A stretch of DNA of 64,000 bases from an uncultured Desulfobacterales bacterium (GCA_937915545.1 CALGIJ010000041.1:1-64000); one strand, 5' to 3'; counted from the stretch's first letter, positions 17,022-26,292 are shown. Made by a program: numbers and translations. The notes: generated from the sequence alone by a model not told the origin.

Positions 17022-19646
17022 TCAACAATTGGCGATGGTCAGCGCATCACTGTCGAAGTCGCTGTGAATTTTGAAGAGCTTGTCCATCGGCCCGCGCTTG
17101 TGGAGGTTGTTGTCGATCCACCGGTCGATGGAGAGCTCCACCGACTTTTCCTTCTTGTCGTAGTCGATGACCCGCGAGAATTTGAAGATATAGTCCATCG
17201 AGTCGTGCAGCAGGGAGAAGTTCTCGTTGTCGAAGCGATCCTTGTCGACAATGAAGAACGAGGTGATGGCCTCCGTCGACAGCAATTCGAAAAGCGTCGG
17301 CCAGAAGAGTTTTTCGTGCTCGATATTGGGGGCCACATGACCGCAGGACTCGATCTCGTCGATGACCACCCTCTCGACGGGGTAGCCTTCGCGGCGGGCG
17401 CTGCGGATATGTTCCCAGATGGTATGGATGATCTGCTCGGCGGTGATATCGCTGCCCGGGGTGAAGTTGTGGAGGATCTTGCGCGGGATGTTCTCGAATT
17501 TTCTCTTGAGATCCTGATGGCTCTTGAGCAGCTTCTCGTAACGCTGCTCCGAGGACCTGAAGGTGACGATAAGGATGCTCTGCGGCGCGGCGCCCTGTTT
17601 TCCCGACACTTCGTTGCCGCACAGAACGAGCTCGTAAAGCAGCCGCGCCTTGGCGTTCTTGGCGCTGCCATACATGAGCACGGTGCTCTTTTCCAGCAGG
17701 CCGCGAAAGCCGAGTGCCTCGCCGACGCCAGGTGAGAACATCAGCCACTTCTCCTCGCTGATGGTACTGCGGATCTTATGGCGCAGGTCGCTGAGCACCG
17801 CGTTCAGCGAGGGATAGATGGTCATGCCGACCCCGTCGGAGATCCTGAAGGGGTGGCATCCGAACTGAAAATTCTGGTTCCTGGCCTTCTGCACCTCGAC
17901 CACCCGGCCGTTATTCTTCATGGACAGGGCGACGACCACATCGGAGAGATAGGGCAGCATATCGAAATCCCTGTCTCCTTTCTCGCTGAGGATGATGCCG
18001 GAAAACCTGTTGTGCTTGATGGCCTCGATGAGCTCGCGGACATTGCGGCGCTTCGAGTTCTTGGTCATCAGCTTTTCGATGATCTTGAAAAACTTGAAGT
18101 GCAGCGAGTTGATGCTGTCGATGGTCAAGGCATGGTAGCGCCAGTCGGCCTCAATGGCGATCTTGCCAAGGTAATCGATAAGTTCGGTGGTATTGAGTCG
18201 GAGCCCGTCGGAAGAGAGATCGAGCAGCAGGATCAGCCCCTTGTGTCTGTGCTGGCGGTGGAAGGCGAGGATCTTCTCGCGGCATTCGCCAATGGTCGCG
18301 GTCAGCGTCTCGAAGTGCCGGTTATTCTTGAGGCGGAAGGAGTTGAGCCGATCCTCGATAATGACATTGCTCTCCTCGAAGCTGATATAGATCGACAACC
18401 CGCCGTAAAAGGCGATCTCCACCATGCGCTGCAGGGCGAAGGTAGTCTTGCCCGAGCCAGCCTCGCCGATGACCGTGGTCGCCTTGCCTTCGATAAGGTA
18501 GGGCAGCAGGCCGCCGCGAAAGATATAATTGAGGCCCCTGATACAGGAAAAATTGCCAAAGCTCCGCGCCTGGAAGTAGTTGTATTCCAGGGGATGCATG
18601 GCATCGATGCAGGCAACCCCTCGGCGGAACCGCGACGAGAGGCCGGCGATGACCCCGGCCGAGTTCGCCTCCTCGTCCGCCACCCGTTGCAGCCTGTTCA
18701 GTGCACCGTCCTTGAGCCACACGTATCTGGTGCGGAAGGACTTGCACAACCGCAGGAGGAGATAGAGGCCGATGGTCATGCGCCGCGCCTCGACACTCTC
18801 GAAGAGCGGCCCACCGTTTTCATCGGTAACCAGAACCTTGTAGAGGATGGAAAACAGGGTGGCGATCTCGATTGTCGCCGGCCGTGTCGTCTTGAATTTC
18901 TGCGAGCTGACCACACCCCTGGCGTAAAAGGCCCGATTGAACCGGTCGGTGATCCTCTTGAAGCACAGCTTCATCTCGTAGCTGTACCTGATGCCGAACT
19001 GTTTCTTAATCCAACGCTGCAGATAGTGTTTGGCGGTCTCCTCGTTGAGCTTGTTCTTCTTGATGAGCAGATCGGGGAGGATGCAGGCGAGTTCGACTCT
19101 GGAGACGATGATATAGTCCTTGGAAACGACACTCTCGCCGTACTCGCTATGCACGACGGTGAACTTCTTGCTGACCGGGTAGCTGCCATCGGTATTTATC
19201 GACGCCTTGACTTCAAATTTGCAACGGTCAAGATTCCGTTGCATTGCCTTGGCATCTCCCTGAGTTGCGCCCCCGGTCGCATTCTCGTCGAATGCGACCG
19301 GCGCAGGCCTGGAAGGCGCCGGCAGCGTTCGCTTACCTGCGGTAAGCCAATATCTCATCAGGTCAAAGTACCTTTCGTCCTTGACGGGGCGCACCCCCGC
19401 ATCGAGGCAGGCCCTGAGCACAAAGGGCATGGATGGATCTTGGTCGCTCTTGCCCACTTCGAGAAAAAGCTCCCAGACGGACTTCTCGAACTCGATAGAG
19501 AGATCCTTGGCCTTCTCCCTGATCTTCAACTGCAACAGACGGCAGTTGTAGTATTCGATGATGAAGAAAAGTGTAGTCAAAAAGTTCTGCAACTCATCGG
19601 GATCGGTAATATTGATCCGGGATTGTTTGTCATCGGCCAGCATCAT
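17022..19646 (-). CDS. KaiC-like RecA-family ATPase with unknown N-terminal region and degenerate second domain
   Basis: The 874-residue protein has three regions. Residues 1 to about 365 match nothing I recognise. Residues about 370-615 form a KaiC-type ATPase: Walker A GEAGSGKTT (394-402), tandem Glu in SFEES, Walker B HALTIDS, and the KaiC hallmark VVEVQKARNQNFQFGCHPFRI. Residues about 625-874 look like a second KaiC domain whose Walker A has decayed to GSAKNAKAR, although RVVIDEIES and the closing ELSIDRW remain. ATG at 19646 has GGGGGG 5 bases upstream; GTG at 19652 is possible. No kaiA, kaiB or sensor kinase is nearby. A small membrane-protein gene lies 235 bases upstream on the same strand. 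Base composition is less GC-rich than the flanks. Confidence 0.82.
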   Translation of the reverse strand: MMLADDKQSRINITDPDELQNFLTTLFFIIEYYNCRLLQLKIREKAKDLSIEFEKSVWELFLEVGKSDQDPSMPFVLRACLDAGVRPVKDERYFDLMRYWLTAGKRTLPAPSRPAPVAFDENATGGATQGDAKAMQRNLDRCKFEVKASINTDGSYPVSKKFTVVHSEYGESVVSKDYIIVSRVELACILPDLLIKKNKLNEETAKHYLQRWIKKQFGIRYSYEMKLCFKRITDRFNRAFYARGVVSSQKFKTTRPATIEIATLFSILYKVLVTDENGGPLFESVEARRMTIGLYLLLRLCKSFRTRYVWLKDGALNRLQRVADEEANSAGVIAGLSSRFRRGVACIDAMHPLEYNYFQARSFGNFSCIRGLNYIFRGGLLPYLIEGKATTVIGEAGSGKTTFALQRMVEIAFYGGLSIYISFEESNVIIEDRLNSFRLKNNRHFETLTATIGECREKILAFHRQHRHKGLILLLDLSSDGLRLNTTELIDYLGKIAIEADWRYHALTIDSINSLHFKFFKIIEKLMTKNSKRRNVRELIEAIKHNRFSGIILSEKGDRDFDMLPYLSDVVVALSMKNNGRVVEVQKARNQNFQFGCHPFRISDGVGMTIYPSLNAVLSDLRHKIRSTISEEKWLMFSPGVGEALGFRGLLEKSTVLMYGSAKNAKARLLYELVLCGNEVSGKQGAAPQSILIVTFRSSEQRYEKLLKSHQDLKRKFENIPRKILHNFTPGSDITAEQIIHTIWEHIRSARREGYPVERVVIDEIESCGHVAPNIEHEKLFWPTLFELLSTEAITSFFIVDKDRFDNENFSLLHDSMDYIFKFSRVIDYDKKEKSVELSIDRWIDNNLHKRGPMDKLFKIHSDFDSDALTIANC

Positions 19647-19881
19647 GGTCACCCCCCAGTGACGTCCTGCAGTGCAGCCGATGCCGGCGACACTGTCGTT
19701 TATGGTTCAACACGGGCCTGCTCAGTCAGACTGATGCGCCCGCCTTCCTGTCATGGCAGATGAGGCCCGGTTCGCTCCTGAAGATGTCACGTGCAGTCGC
19801 CTCGTGAGCATTGTCGTTCGGCAACTGTTACCCACAAGTCTTGGCCTCTCCAGCATGGCAAACGGGACCATCACCGGCGGT

Positions 19882-20343
19882 TCAGCGCAGAGAGCGTCTC
19901 TTGACGAAAAATGTGAGCAGGATGGCGAAGGAGACGAAGTATCCGACGAGATACGGCTGCAGAAAGACAAGCGGCTTCAGGGCCAGCTTGACTTCGAACT
20001 TGATGAAGGAAACGATGATTGCCAGCAGAATGACATTGAACAAGGCGAGGATCTCCCAGAAATGCATCTTGTTACGGAAATACTCCGCGAGATAGCTCAT
20101 CTCCAAGGCACCCAGGGAGATGAGGGTCAAGCTGAAAAAATACAGTTTATCCTTGTGAATGGCAAAGAGCAGCGCCTCAAGCCACTGGCACGATTCCGTC
20201 GCCTCGTAATTGACAAGTCCCTGGTGCACGATGTCGAGATAGAACCCGAAGGGCGCGCAGGCCAGCAGCACCAGCAGATAGAACTTGAAGGGAAGCTTCC
20301 CCTTTTTCCAAAAGTACATCCGTGTCCCCTTGTCCCAAAGCAT
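19882..20343 (-). CDS. Small four-helix membrane protein, unknown
   Basis: The 153-residue protein has four predicted membrane helices (FYLLVLLACAPFGFYLDIV, KLYFFSLTLISLGALEMSYL, FWEILALFNVILLAIIVSFI, PLVFLQPYLVGYFVSFAILL) and a basic C-terminus. I do not recognise the family. ATG at 20343 follows a G-rich tract that can act as a ribosome site; ATG at 20319 with AAGGGG 6 bases before it is equally good. It precedes the KaiC-like gene on the same strand, and its frequent Phe and Tyr match the composition of that gene, so they may have been acquired together. Confidence 0.75.
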   Translation of the reverse strand: MLWDKGTRMYFWKKGKLPFKFYLLVLLACAPFGFYLDIVHQGLVNYEATESCQWLEALLFAIHKDKLYFFSLTLISLGALEMSYLAEYFRNKMHFWEILALFNVILLAIIVSFIKFEVKLALKPLVFLQPYLVGYFVSFAILLTFFVKRRSLR

Positions 20344-20963
20344 CCTCTCCCCCCCTCCGACCTGTTTACTCTTTCTGACAACCCCTTTCCCGGTCAGGCA
20401 GCCTCACATTCCTCGCGCATGGTACACTACCGCTCCAGGCAGAACAGCCGATGCGCGCTGCCTTGATCTGCTATTGCCGGCAGCCCTACCCCACCCTTTT
20501 GTGTTCCTGTCGCGAGACGGATCGTCAGCACCGCACGGACAAGAAAATTTACTTATCTTTTTGTTATTTATGAGTTTTTACGTGAACGAAATATTCTGGG
20601 GATTCTGCGTAACACAACAGGCCAGATCTTTCAATCCGTATAAATACCTATTACGACGGAGAAAGGGGACGAAGAGGTGAGATGCGAAGATATCAAGGGG
20701 AGAAGACAGGGGCCAACGGCAGCGCCAGGGCGCAAAAAGCACCAGGTGGCAGCTTCCGTCTGCTGGGAAAAATGACAAGTCAACAAAAAAACAGGAACAG
20801 CTCAGGCTGCAATGGCAGGGAAAAGACTTGGCCAATATGTGTTAGAAATAGCGCGTGAAGCAGTATGGGCGGTTGTGCTCAGCGGCGAAAAGGCGTGTTT
20901 GGACAGGCCAACGCCGACAAGGATGCTTGCTGCAGAGCGAAGGATCGCTACATGAAAAAACCC
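20344..20963. other. Long intergenic region, AT-rich in its middle
   Basis: It separates the glycosyltransferase gene end from the start of the small membrane-protein gene, both leftward. The part at about 20540-20660 is clearly AT-richer than the genome. I see no convincing terminator, promoter pair, RNA gene or conserved small frame. Confidence 0.45.
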
Positions 20964-22973
20964 TCAATGCCTGACAAAAAGGGAAAACGTCGGCAACTTC
21001 CCCGAAAAGGAAGCAGGAAGCTGAGTCATGCCGATGTTAAGAGCGTCAGCGTTGGTTTCCTGGAAGCGGATGAGGCGAAAGCTATCGTGGTAGAGAGGAT
21101 GGCCGTGTTCAAAGCTGAGGCGGAGAAAACTATAATCGTTACCATTTTCCAAAAGTCGCCATTGGCCGTGATCGCGAACGGCGAGTCGCAGGTTTTCTTC
21201 GAGGTTGGCAGAGAGTGGGCCTTCTTGCAGCTGCAGACGGGTCAAAGTCTGGGGATCGGTCAGGGAGACATGGAAGAGTGGCAATACATCTCCCCAGACT
21301 GCTTGATGACACAATGTGGCCGCGCCCCCGGAATTACCTCCGTGCCGAGGGCAATCAATGGATTCCTTGATGGAAGCAAGACGTTCCTGCCCATGCGCGT
21401 TAACGGAGAAATGATAGTAGATGTTAAACGGTGAAGATCCGTCATGAAAATCGAACTTTTCGTAGGTAATTTCCTGCATGGCGGTGTTGGCTTCAAACTC
21501 CAAGGCAGTCAGCCTCGCTCCCAGTGTTTGCGTGAGTACAAAGGCGGTCTTCTCGTCCGTATCTACCTCCTGTTTGTAGGGGATAGGCCATTGTGGAAAT
21601 CGTTCGTTGTAGGGGCCGGTGCATTTGATCTTTTCGTCGCTCGCAAAGGAGATGCGATAAGCAAGCCAAAACGAAGCGTAACAATGGTCGATGTGCATTG
21701 ACGAAAGGGTTTCCAGCAGCGGCGAGAGGGACGGGAGGTCGGCAAAGGCGCTGATCCGCCCCGGCTTGCGCCATTGCCGAATCATTTTCGTGGAGCAGAC
21801 TACGTTAAACACCACACAGCAGGCAACCACGGTGGCAATGACCTGCTTTGTCCGACCGGAAGCTGCCGCATAGGCATAGCCGACAAGAAAAGGGAAGCAC
21901 CAGACGGCATGAAGCAGGTAGCGGAAGGCGAAATACTCGTTGTCGTGGGCGGCGAAGATGAAGATAGTGAGCAGACTGATGACCAAGGCCGCGTCCACCA
22001 TCTCGAGCTTTGGCCAGGTTCTTGCACGCAGATTGCGCACCAGGGCGGCGAGACGGAGGGTCAGCAGATAGCCACAGAGCAGGACGTAGCCGACGGCAAA
22101 GAACACTCGTATCTCCTTTGCCCATACCTGGCGAGCTTCGCTCAAGTCGGGAAAAAGGGTCGGGTACATCCCCATCGCTCCGGCGAGGCTTTCGGAAATG
22201 ACGAAGCGATAGAGCCCAGGGAGAGTATCTTGCAAAGACTGCGCTGGCGTGAACTCCGAATAGGCACCGGGAATCAAGAGAATGGCGGCCAAGAATGGTG
22301 TCAGCCCCAGGCATAGCCCAAGAGTGAACGTCAGCGCGTCCTTGAGGACTTTTGTGCGGCTGCCGTCGAATACAATCAACAAAAACGCCCCCAGAGCAAC
22401 CGGAAGAAAGAGAAGATGGTTGCTGATCGCCAGTCCACTGGCCGCCCCGGCGATGCTCAGCAGCCACATCCCGGGGCGCCTGCGATTCCTGAGCACCAGC
22501 AGAATACTCATCCAAGCGAGGGTCAGCGAAGTCGGATACTGAGGGGGGGCATAGCCAAAGGTCAAGAGCAGGAGATAGGAGGACGGGAAAAGGATGAGGA
22601 GGTAGGCCGGCCACCGTTCTTTTATGGCAAAGGCAGTACGAGCGAGGAGCAGAAAGCCGATTACCGAGAGGCTGCCGAGCATCCAGGTCTGATAGCGGGC
22701 ACCCAAGGTATTGCGCGGCAACCACTCGACCAGGGGAGCCATCGTATAGGCCTCGACCGGAAAGAGCAGTGGCTGTCCCAGAAACAAGAGGGGCAAATTG
22801 CCGCGCGCGATCTCTTTGGCCTGGAGAACGATTGATGCCTCGTCACTGGACGCCGGCACATTGTCGTGGCTGGCGGCAACGAGGAGAATCCGCAGCAGAA
22901 TGGCGAGTCCGATAACCATGCCGGGAAGGATGGCAGTACGGACAAGAGGAGTATCGAGTTGAAACTTCTTCAT
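20964..22973 (-). CDS. GT-C fold membrane glycosyltransferase (ArnT/PMT-like)
   Basis: The 669-residue protein has about eleven membrane helices in residues 15-410 and a soluble C-terminal domain of about 260 residues. The first periplasmic loop holds the acidic motif of polyprenyl-phosphate-sugar glycosyltransferases (VPASSDEASIVLQAKEIARG). Further helices include PSSYLLLLTFGYAPPQYP and AHDNEYFAFRYLLHA. It should transfer a sugar from a lipid carrier to an acceptor on the outer face of the inner membrane; donor and acceptor are unknown. It stands alone, without O-antigen or lipid A genes. No clear Shine-Dalgarno is seen. Composition is less GC-rich than most of the window. Confidence 0.75.
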   Translation of the reverse strand: MKKFQLDTPLVRTAILPGMVIGLAILLRILLVAASHDNVPASSDEASIVLQAKEIARGNLPLLFLGQPLLFPVEAYTMAPLVEWLPRNTLGARYQTWMLGSLSVIGFLLLARTAFAIKERWPAYLLILFPSSYLLLLTFGYAPPQYPTSLTLAWMSILLVLRNRRRPGMWLLSIAGAASGLAISNHLLFLPVALGAFLLIVFDGSRTKVLKDALTFTLGLCLGLTPFLAAILLIPGAYSEFTPAQSLQDTLPGLYRFVISESLAGAMGMYPTLFPDLSEARQVWAKEIRVFFAVGYVLLCGYLLTLRLAALVRNLRARTWPKLEMVDAALVISLLTIFIFAAHDNEYFAFRYLLHAVWCFPFLVGYAYAAASGRTKQVIATVVACCVVFNVVCSTKMIRQWRKPGRISAFADLPSLSPLLETLSSMHIDHCYASFWLAYRISFASDEKIKCTGPYNERFPQWPIPYKQEVDTDEKTAFVLTQTLGARLTALEFEANTAMQEITYEKFDFHDGSSPFNIYYHFSVNAHGQERLASIKESIDCPRHGGNSGGAATLCHQAVWGDVLPLFHVSLTDPQTLTRLQLQEGPLSANLEENLRLAVRDHGQWRLLENGNDYSFLRLSFEHGHPLYHDSFRLIRFQETNADALNIGMTQLPASFSGKLPTFSLFVRH

Positions 22974-23726
22974 CGGCGTCGATATACAAGAAAATAACCC
23001 CAGCCAACCAATGCCGAGCTTCCTCTACATGTTTTTTTGGCCTCTGCTCATCCGCAGCCTTGGGTGAATTGTCGACACCAGCCAACTGTGACGAGAGCAG
23101 CGCGTCGATAGATGTGCCTCTTCAGCCGAGTCCGAGAAAGGCAACACAGCTGTTGCCGATGACACGAAAAGCAGCCTGAGCAAGGCCACCATCCCACACT
23201 GCCCCCCTATTGCTTCGGCAGCTATGGTTGGAACAGGTTGCCGACGCCTTGTCAAGGCTCTGCCTGGGCCAGTCTCGGCGATTGCCGGCCGATCGTCTTG
23301 ATGGCAAATCTCCACAAGTGACAATTTATCACATAACAATTCTGGAGTTGTATTCCTTTCCACATAATATTTCAACACAGAACCCATTGCCCAGGACTTG
23401 TGAAAATTACCCAATGTCAGTTCTTGTTGCACGGCTTGGCCAGCCCAGCCGCTAGTTGCCGACAAAAATGTAAACCGGCTTTTGTAATTGCTCCGCGGCT
23501 GGATGAGCACGCTTGCTTGCCATACAGCCTGATAACAATCCAATGGTTGCCAGCGTCAGATTTGTGTCAATCAGCGTTGAACAATGCCCCCTTGCGGCGG
23601 CCCCAATTGATCCTAAGTATGCTGTGTTCGTTTTGTGTTTTGTCCATCGGTACCGTGAGGTGAGCTCAATGTTCTTTCTAGAGCGAGGGTGGGCCAACGT
23701 GTTGCGCGTCGGAGCGGAAGACAGAC
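22974..23726. other. Long intergenic region between glycosyltransferase gene and tRNA-Pro
   Basis: About 750 bases of lower GC content. Open frames here (the largest at 23025-23543, minus strand) have no recognisable domain, hydrophobic pattern or ribosome site, and I do not call them. No integrase, IS element, direct repeat of the tRNA end or CRISPR array is visible. Confidence 0.45.
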
Positions 23727-23760
23727 AAAAAAAGCGCTTAGCCAGAGAGGCTAAACGCTT
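23727..23760 (-). terminator. Rho-independent terminator of tRNA-Pro
   Basis: On the minus strand an 11-bp stem with one mismatch (AGCGTTTAGCC / GGCTAAGCGCT, loop TCTCT-like) is followed by a run of seven T. It lies a few bases after the encoded CCA of tRNA-Pro. Confidence 0.9.
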
Positions 23761-23766
23761 GATTTA

Positions 23767-23844
23767 TGGTCGGGGCAGCAGGATTCGAACCTGCGACCTC
23801 CTGCTCCCAAGGCAGGCGCGCTAACCAGGCTGCGCTATGCCCCG
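23767..23844 (-). tRNA. tRNA-Pro (UGG)
   Basis: The minus strand folds into a full cloverleaf. The acceptor stem is CGGGGCA/TGCCCCG, the anticodon stem CCTGC/GCAGG with loop CTTGGGA (anticodon TGG), and the T arm contains GGTTCGAATCC. The discriminator A and CCA are encoded (23770-23767). A promoter and a terminator flank it. Confidence 0.97.
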
Positions 23845-23862
23845 ACAATGAAAGCTGCATTG

Positions 23863-23891
23863 AAAAAGGCCCGATTTCGAGAAATCAGGCC
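23863..23891 (-). terminator. Terminator-like hairpin in the leader of tRNA-Pro
   Basis: On the minus strand GGCCTGATTTC pairs with GAAATCGGGCC (11 bp with one G-U) and is followed by five T at 23867-23863. It lies between the putative tRNA promoter and the tRNA. It could be an attenuator or only a processing structure. Confidence 0.6.
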
Positions 23892-23920
23892 CGGCTTGCA
23901 GGATTGAGCGAAGGAACGGA

Positions 23921-23949
23921 TATATACCACGCTCCTTATAAGGCGTCAA
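23921..23949 (-). promoter_or_regulatory. Promoter of tRNA-Pro
   Basis: On the minus strand a -35 element TTGACG (23949-23944) is separated by 17 bases from a -10 element TATATA (23926-23921). This is close to the sigma-70 consensus and lies about 77 bases before the tRNA. Confidence 0.75.
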
Positions 23950-24327
23950 GGCCAACCCGACTCTTCGCAGGCACAACCCGACTCGCCGGCGGCCGACACA
24001 ACAGTCAGGGCCATTCAAGACCCACTCTGGCTCCTGCGAAATTGTGGGCTGCGGAATTTTGTCACCATTTCATGACTCAACGATCGTCGGTGCCTGCCGG
24101 TTCCAGCTGCGCATCATCCATTCCCCGGCAGGTTCTTCCACTCTCTCCTTGCAGCCCCCTCACCCATGCGCACCGTGCCCAGCGCCCAGCAAAGAAATCG
24201 CTTTGACAGGTAAGCCATCGATATTGCGTCTGCGCCAAGGGTGGTTATGGTTGATGCCACAAGGTAGCAGTCCTTGGCCAACAACACTCGCCCGGACCTC
24301 TGGGGCCATCGATAAGGAGCTTCGATT
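23950..24327. other. Divergent intergenic region
   Basis: It lies between the tRNA-Pro promoter (leftward) and the unknown gene at 24328 (rightward). Nothing specific is recognised apart from the ribosome site AAGGAG 8 bases before the ATG at 24328. Confidence 0.4.
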
Positions 24328-24747
24328 ATGAAAGACACCACCAACACCCATCTCAAAGTTCAGGAACTCTGCGACTGTTTCGCCACCACCGACCCGCTCA
24401 AGGAGATGTCCAACATCACCCGCGAAGCGGAAAGCGACGAGGCGGCGCTCAAGTGGCTGGCACTCGCAGTGCTGCATGGCATCAACAGCAATGCCGAGAA
24501 GATCACCCTCACCACCACCAGGGGCGGCAAGGTCAAGGTCAGCGCCGAATACCGCGAGGCCGACCTGCCAGCGCCAAGCGCGGAAATCGGCCGGAAGATC
24601 GTCGAAGCGGTCCGCGCCATCACCCATATCGAAGAGGATAAGGGCAAGATCACCCTCGCCCTCGGGGTGCGTAACAGCAGTCTCGACCTCAAGGTCAAGG
24701 TTCGCCACGAAGGCGGCGATGACCGCATCACCATCTCCTTCCCCTGA
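24328..24747 (+). CDS. Conserved-looking 139-residue cytoplasmic protein, unknown
   Basis: I do not recognise this protein. It has no signal peptide or membrane segment. The first 50 residues are helical and acidic (LKEMSNITREAESDEAALKW). The remainder alternates short strands rich in Lys and Asp (KITLTTTRGGKVKVSAEY, KITLALGVRNSSLDLKVKVR, DRITISFP), suggesting a small alpha/beta fold. AAGGAG is 8 bases before the ATG and codon use is typical of the neighbourhood, so it is probably a real gene. It stands alone between a divergent tRNA and a convergent methyltransferase. Confidence 0.75.
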   Translation: MKDTTNTHLKVQELCDCFATTDPLKEMSNITREAESDEAALKWLALAVLHGINSNAEKITLTTTRGGKVKVSAEYREADLPAPSAEIGRKIVEAVRAITHIEEDKGKITLALGVRNSSLDLKVKVRHEGGDDRITISFP

Positions 24748-24837
24748 ACACTCCTTGCGGCACCTGCAGCACCGCTGCCGCTCGGGAAATCGGCGTTCAA
24801 TAACCGTCCCACCTTTCTCGTGCGCTGAAAGCATAAA

Positions 24838-24873
24838 CGCGGCTCCCCTTCGCAGGAAGGAGAGCCGCGTCGA
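24838..24873. repeat. Intergenic hairpin between convergent genes
   Basis: The sequence from ACGCGGCTCC to GGAGAGCCGCGT forms a stem of about 12 bp around a small loop. There is no T run on either strand. It separates the gene ending at 24747 from the methyltransferase ending at 24981 and may act as a weak bidirectional terminator. Confidence 0.55.
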
Positions 24874-24980
24874 TACCTGGCCCCAGGCGCCGGGCGACTC
24901 GCCGGGGGCCTGCGAGGTCAAGACGCGAGTGCCTCGCTGGCGGAATCTTCCCCTCAGCTTTTCCAGGCGCGGAGAATCAT

Positions 24981-25745
24981 TTATTTCTCTAAACGCGCCA
25001 CGAAGAACTCGTAGGCGTAGTAGTCTGAGTATCTGCGGTGCATCGCCGGCTCCTCGGCGATCTGGTCCAACACGGCCAGGGCTTCTTCGTCACCCGCGTA
25101 TTTTCCGCGCAGTTCGACGATACGACGTTCCATCGGGGTATAGAAATCATCCCACCACGCCTCGTCCGGCAGGGTGAAATGGCCGAGGAGTGTAAATCCG
25201 CTACGCTCGATCATCGCCACGACATCGGCGACCTTGCCCATGGCTGGATAGTCGCCCTCGAAACTCGCCTTGACCACGGGAGGAGGGTTGTCCTTGCGCC
25301 AGACCGCGTCGGTGAAGGCGACATAGCCGCCGGCGCGCAGCAGTGTAGTGCAGACTCGCAGGGCCTTTTCTATACCTATATTATAGAGCGCCCCCTCTGA
25401 CCAGACGAGATCGAAGCTCGCCGGGGGCAGGCCGGGGCTGGCCATATCGCCGACCTTGGGCTCGATCCGCCCCTGGAGCCCCCGCAGGGCAACCGTAGCG
25501 CGGAGACGGTCGATACTCGCGACGTGATTGTCCATCGCCACAATGTGACCAGAGATGAGTTCGGCGAGGATGAGCGTCTGCCACCCGACACCGCAGCCCA
25601 GGTCCAGCACCGCTGCCCCTGGGGGCAGGTCGCGACAGAGCGCCATGGCTCGCGCGGCGCAGTCGCGGTTGCCCGGCCCCTGCCGGGGGAGCGACTCGTA
25701 GAGCTCGAAAAAGATGGGCCAGAAACGCGGTGAGGGTTCGTTCAT
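24981..25745 (-). CDS. SAM-dependent class I methyltransferase
   Basis: The 254-residue protein has the SAM-binding motif I VLDLGCGVGWQT (residues about 46-57), motif II acid at VAMDNH, and FDLVWSEGALYNIG at motif IV. The C-terminal half (TDAVWRKDNPPP, WWDDFYTPMERR) is characteristic of small-molecule methyltransferases related to UbiE. The substrate is unknown. AAGGA lies 6 bases upstream of the ATG. Confidence 0.87.
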   Translation of the reverse strand: MNEPSPRFWPIFFELYESLPRQGPGNRDCAARAMALCRDLPPGAAVLDLGCGVGWQTLILAELISGHIVAMDNHVASIDRLRATVALRGLQGRIEPKVGDMASPGLPPASFDLVWSEGALYNIGIEKALRVCTTLLRAGGYVAFTDAVWRKDNPPPVVKASFEGDYPAMGKVADVVAMIERSGFTLLGHFTLPDEAWWDDFYTPMERRIVELRGKYAGDEEALAVLDQIAEEPAMHRRYSDYYAYEFFVARLEK

Positions 25746-26157
25746 GTCGAATCCTTTTGCTTGGGAGACAAGCCACCCGTCGATGAACAGGACGACTCCG
25801 CTTGTGCCTGCGGACCGTGCCGCAACCAGCGGTCGTGCGCGGCTCCGCCTGCACGAGATCCGTGAACGGCCACTGGACGCAGCGATCCTTGGTGGCAGAA
25901 GAAAAGAATTTATCAGGAAAGCACCGCTTCGGCCCGCAAATTATCCGCTCGCCGCCACCCACGCGCTACCTTGCCCTCATGGCCGGCCAGACCATTCCTC
26001 GGGTGCCGGAGGGGCTGCTAAAGCGTTCATTCAAGTGGCATTGTTCTGCGCGTGCCAACCCCTGCCCCCTGTGTGAAGTGGCGGCAACGTCTGGCGGGCG
26101 GGCAGCGCCAATTCAGCGCCAGAGTTTGATCGAATTTCCGGACTCAGCCTCAGAGTG

Positions 26158-26192
26158 TTCCGGCATACCGGAAACATAATTACGGAATTCCG
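26158..26192. promoter_or_regulatory. Pair of palindromic sites, candidate enhancer-binding sites
   Basis: TTCCGGCATACCGGAA (26158-26173) and CGGAATTCCG (26183-26192) are perfect inverted repeats sharing the half-site CGGAA/TTCCG. They lie about 100-135 bases upstream of the sigma-54-like promoter, the usual distance for an enhancer-binding protein. Confidence 0.5.
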
Positions 26193-26292
26193 ACGCCCGA
26201 GCGCGTCCTCATTCCATTCTGCCCCCAAAGATGAAATACTTATATTTGTATATCGTTATAATAACTGAATATCCCCAGTTAGCTATCTGAAA

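Noticed and set aside
17778..19763. Plus-strand frame of 661 codons
   Set aside because: It is antisense to the KaiC-like gene, which has real ATPase motifs; the plus-strand translation has none.
23025..23543. Minus-strand frame of 172 codons in the region left of tRNA-Pro
   Set aside because: No ribosome site, domain or periodicity; the region is probably non-coding.
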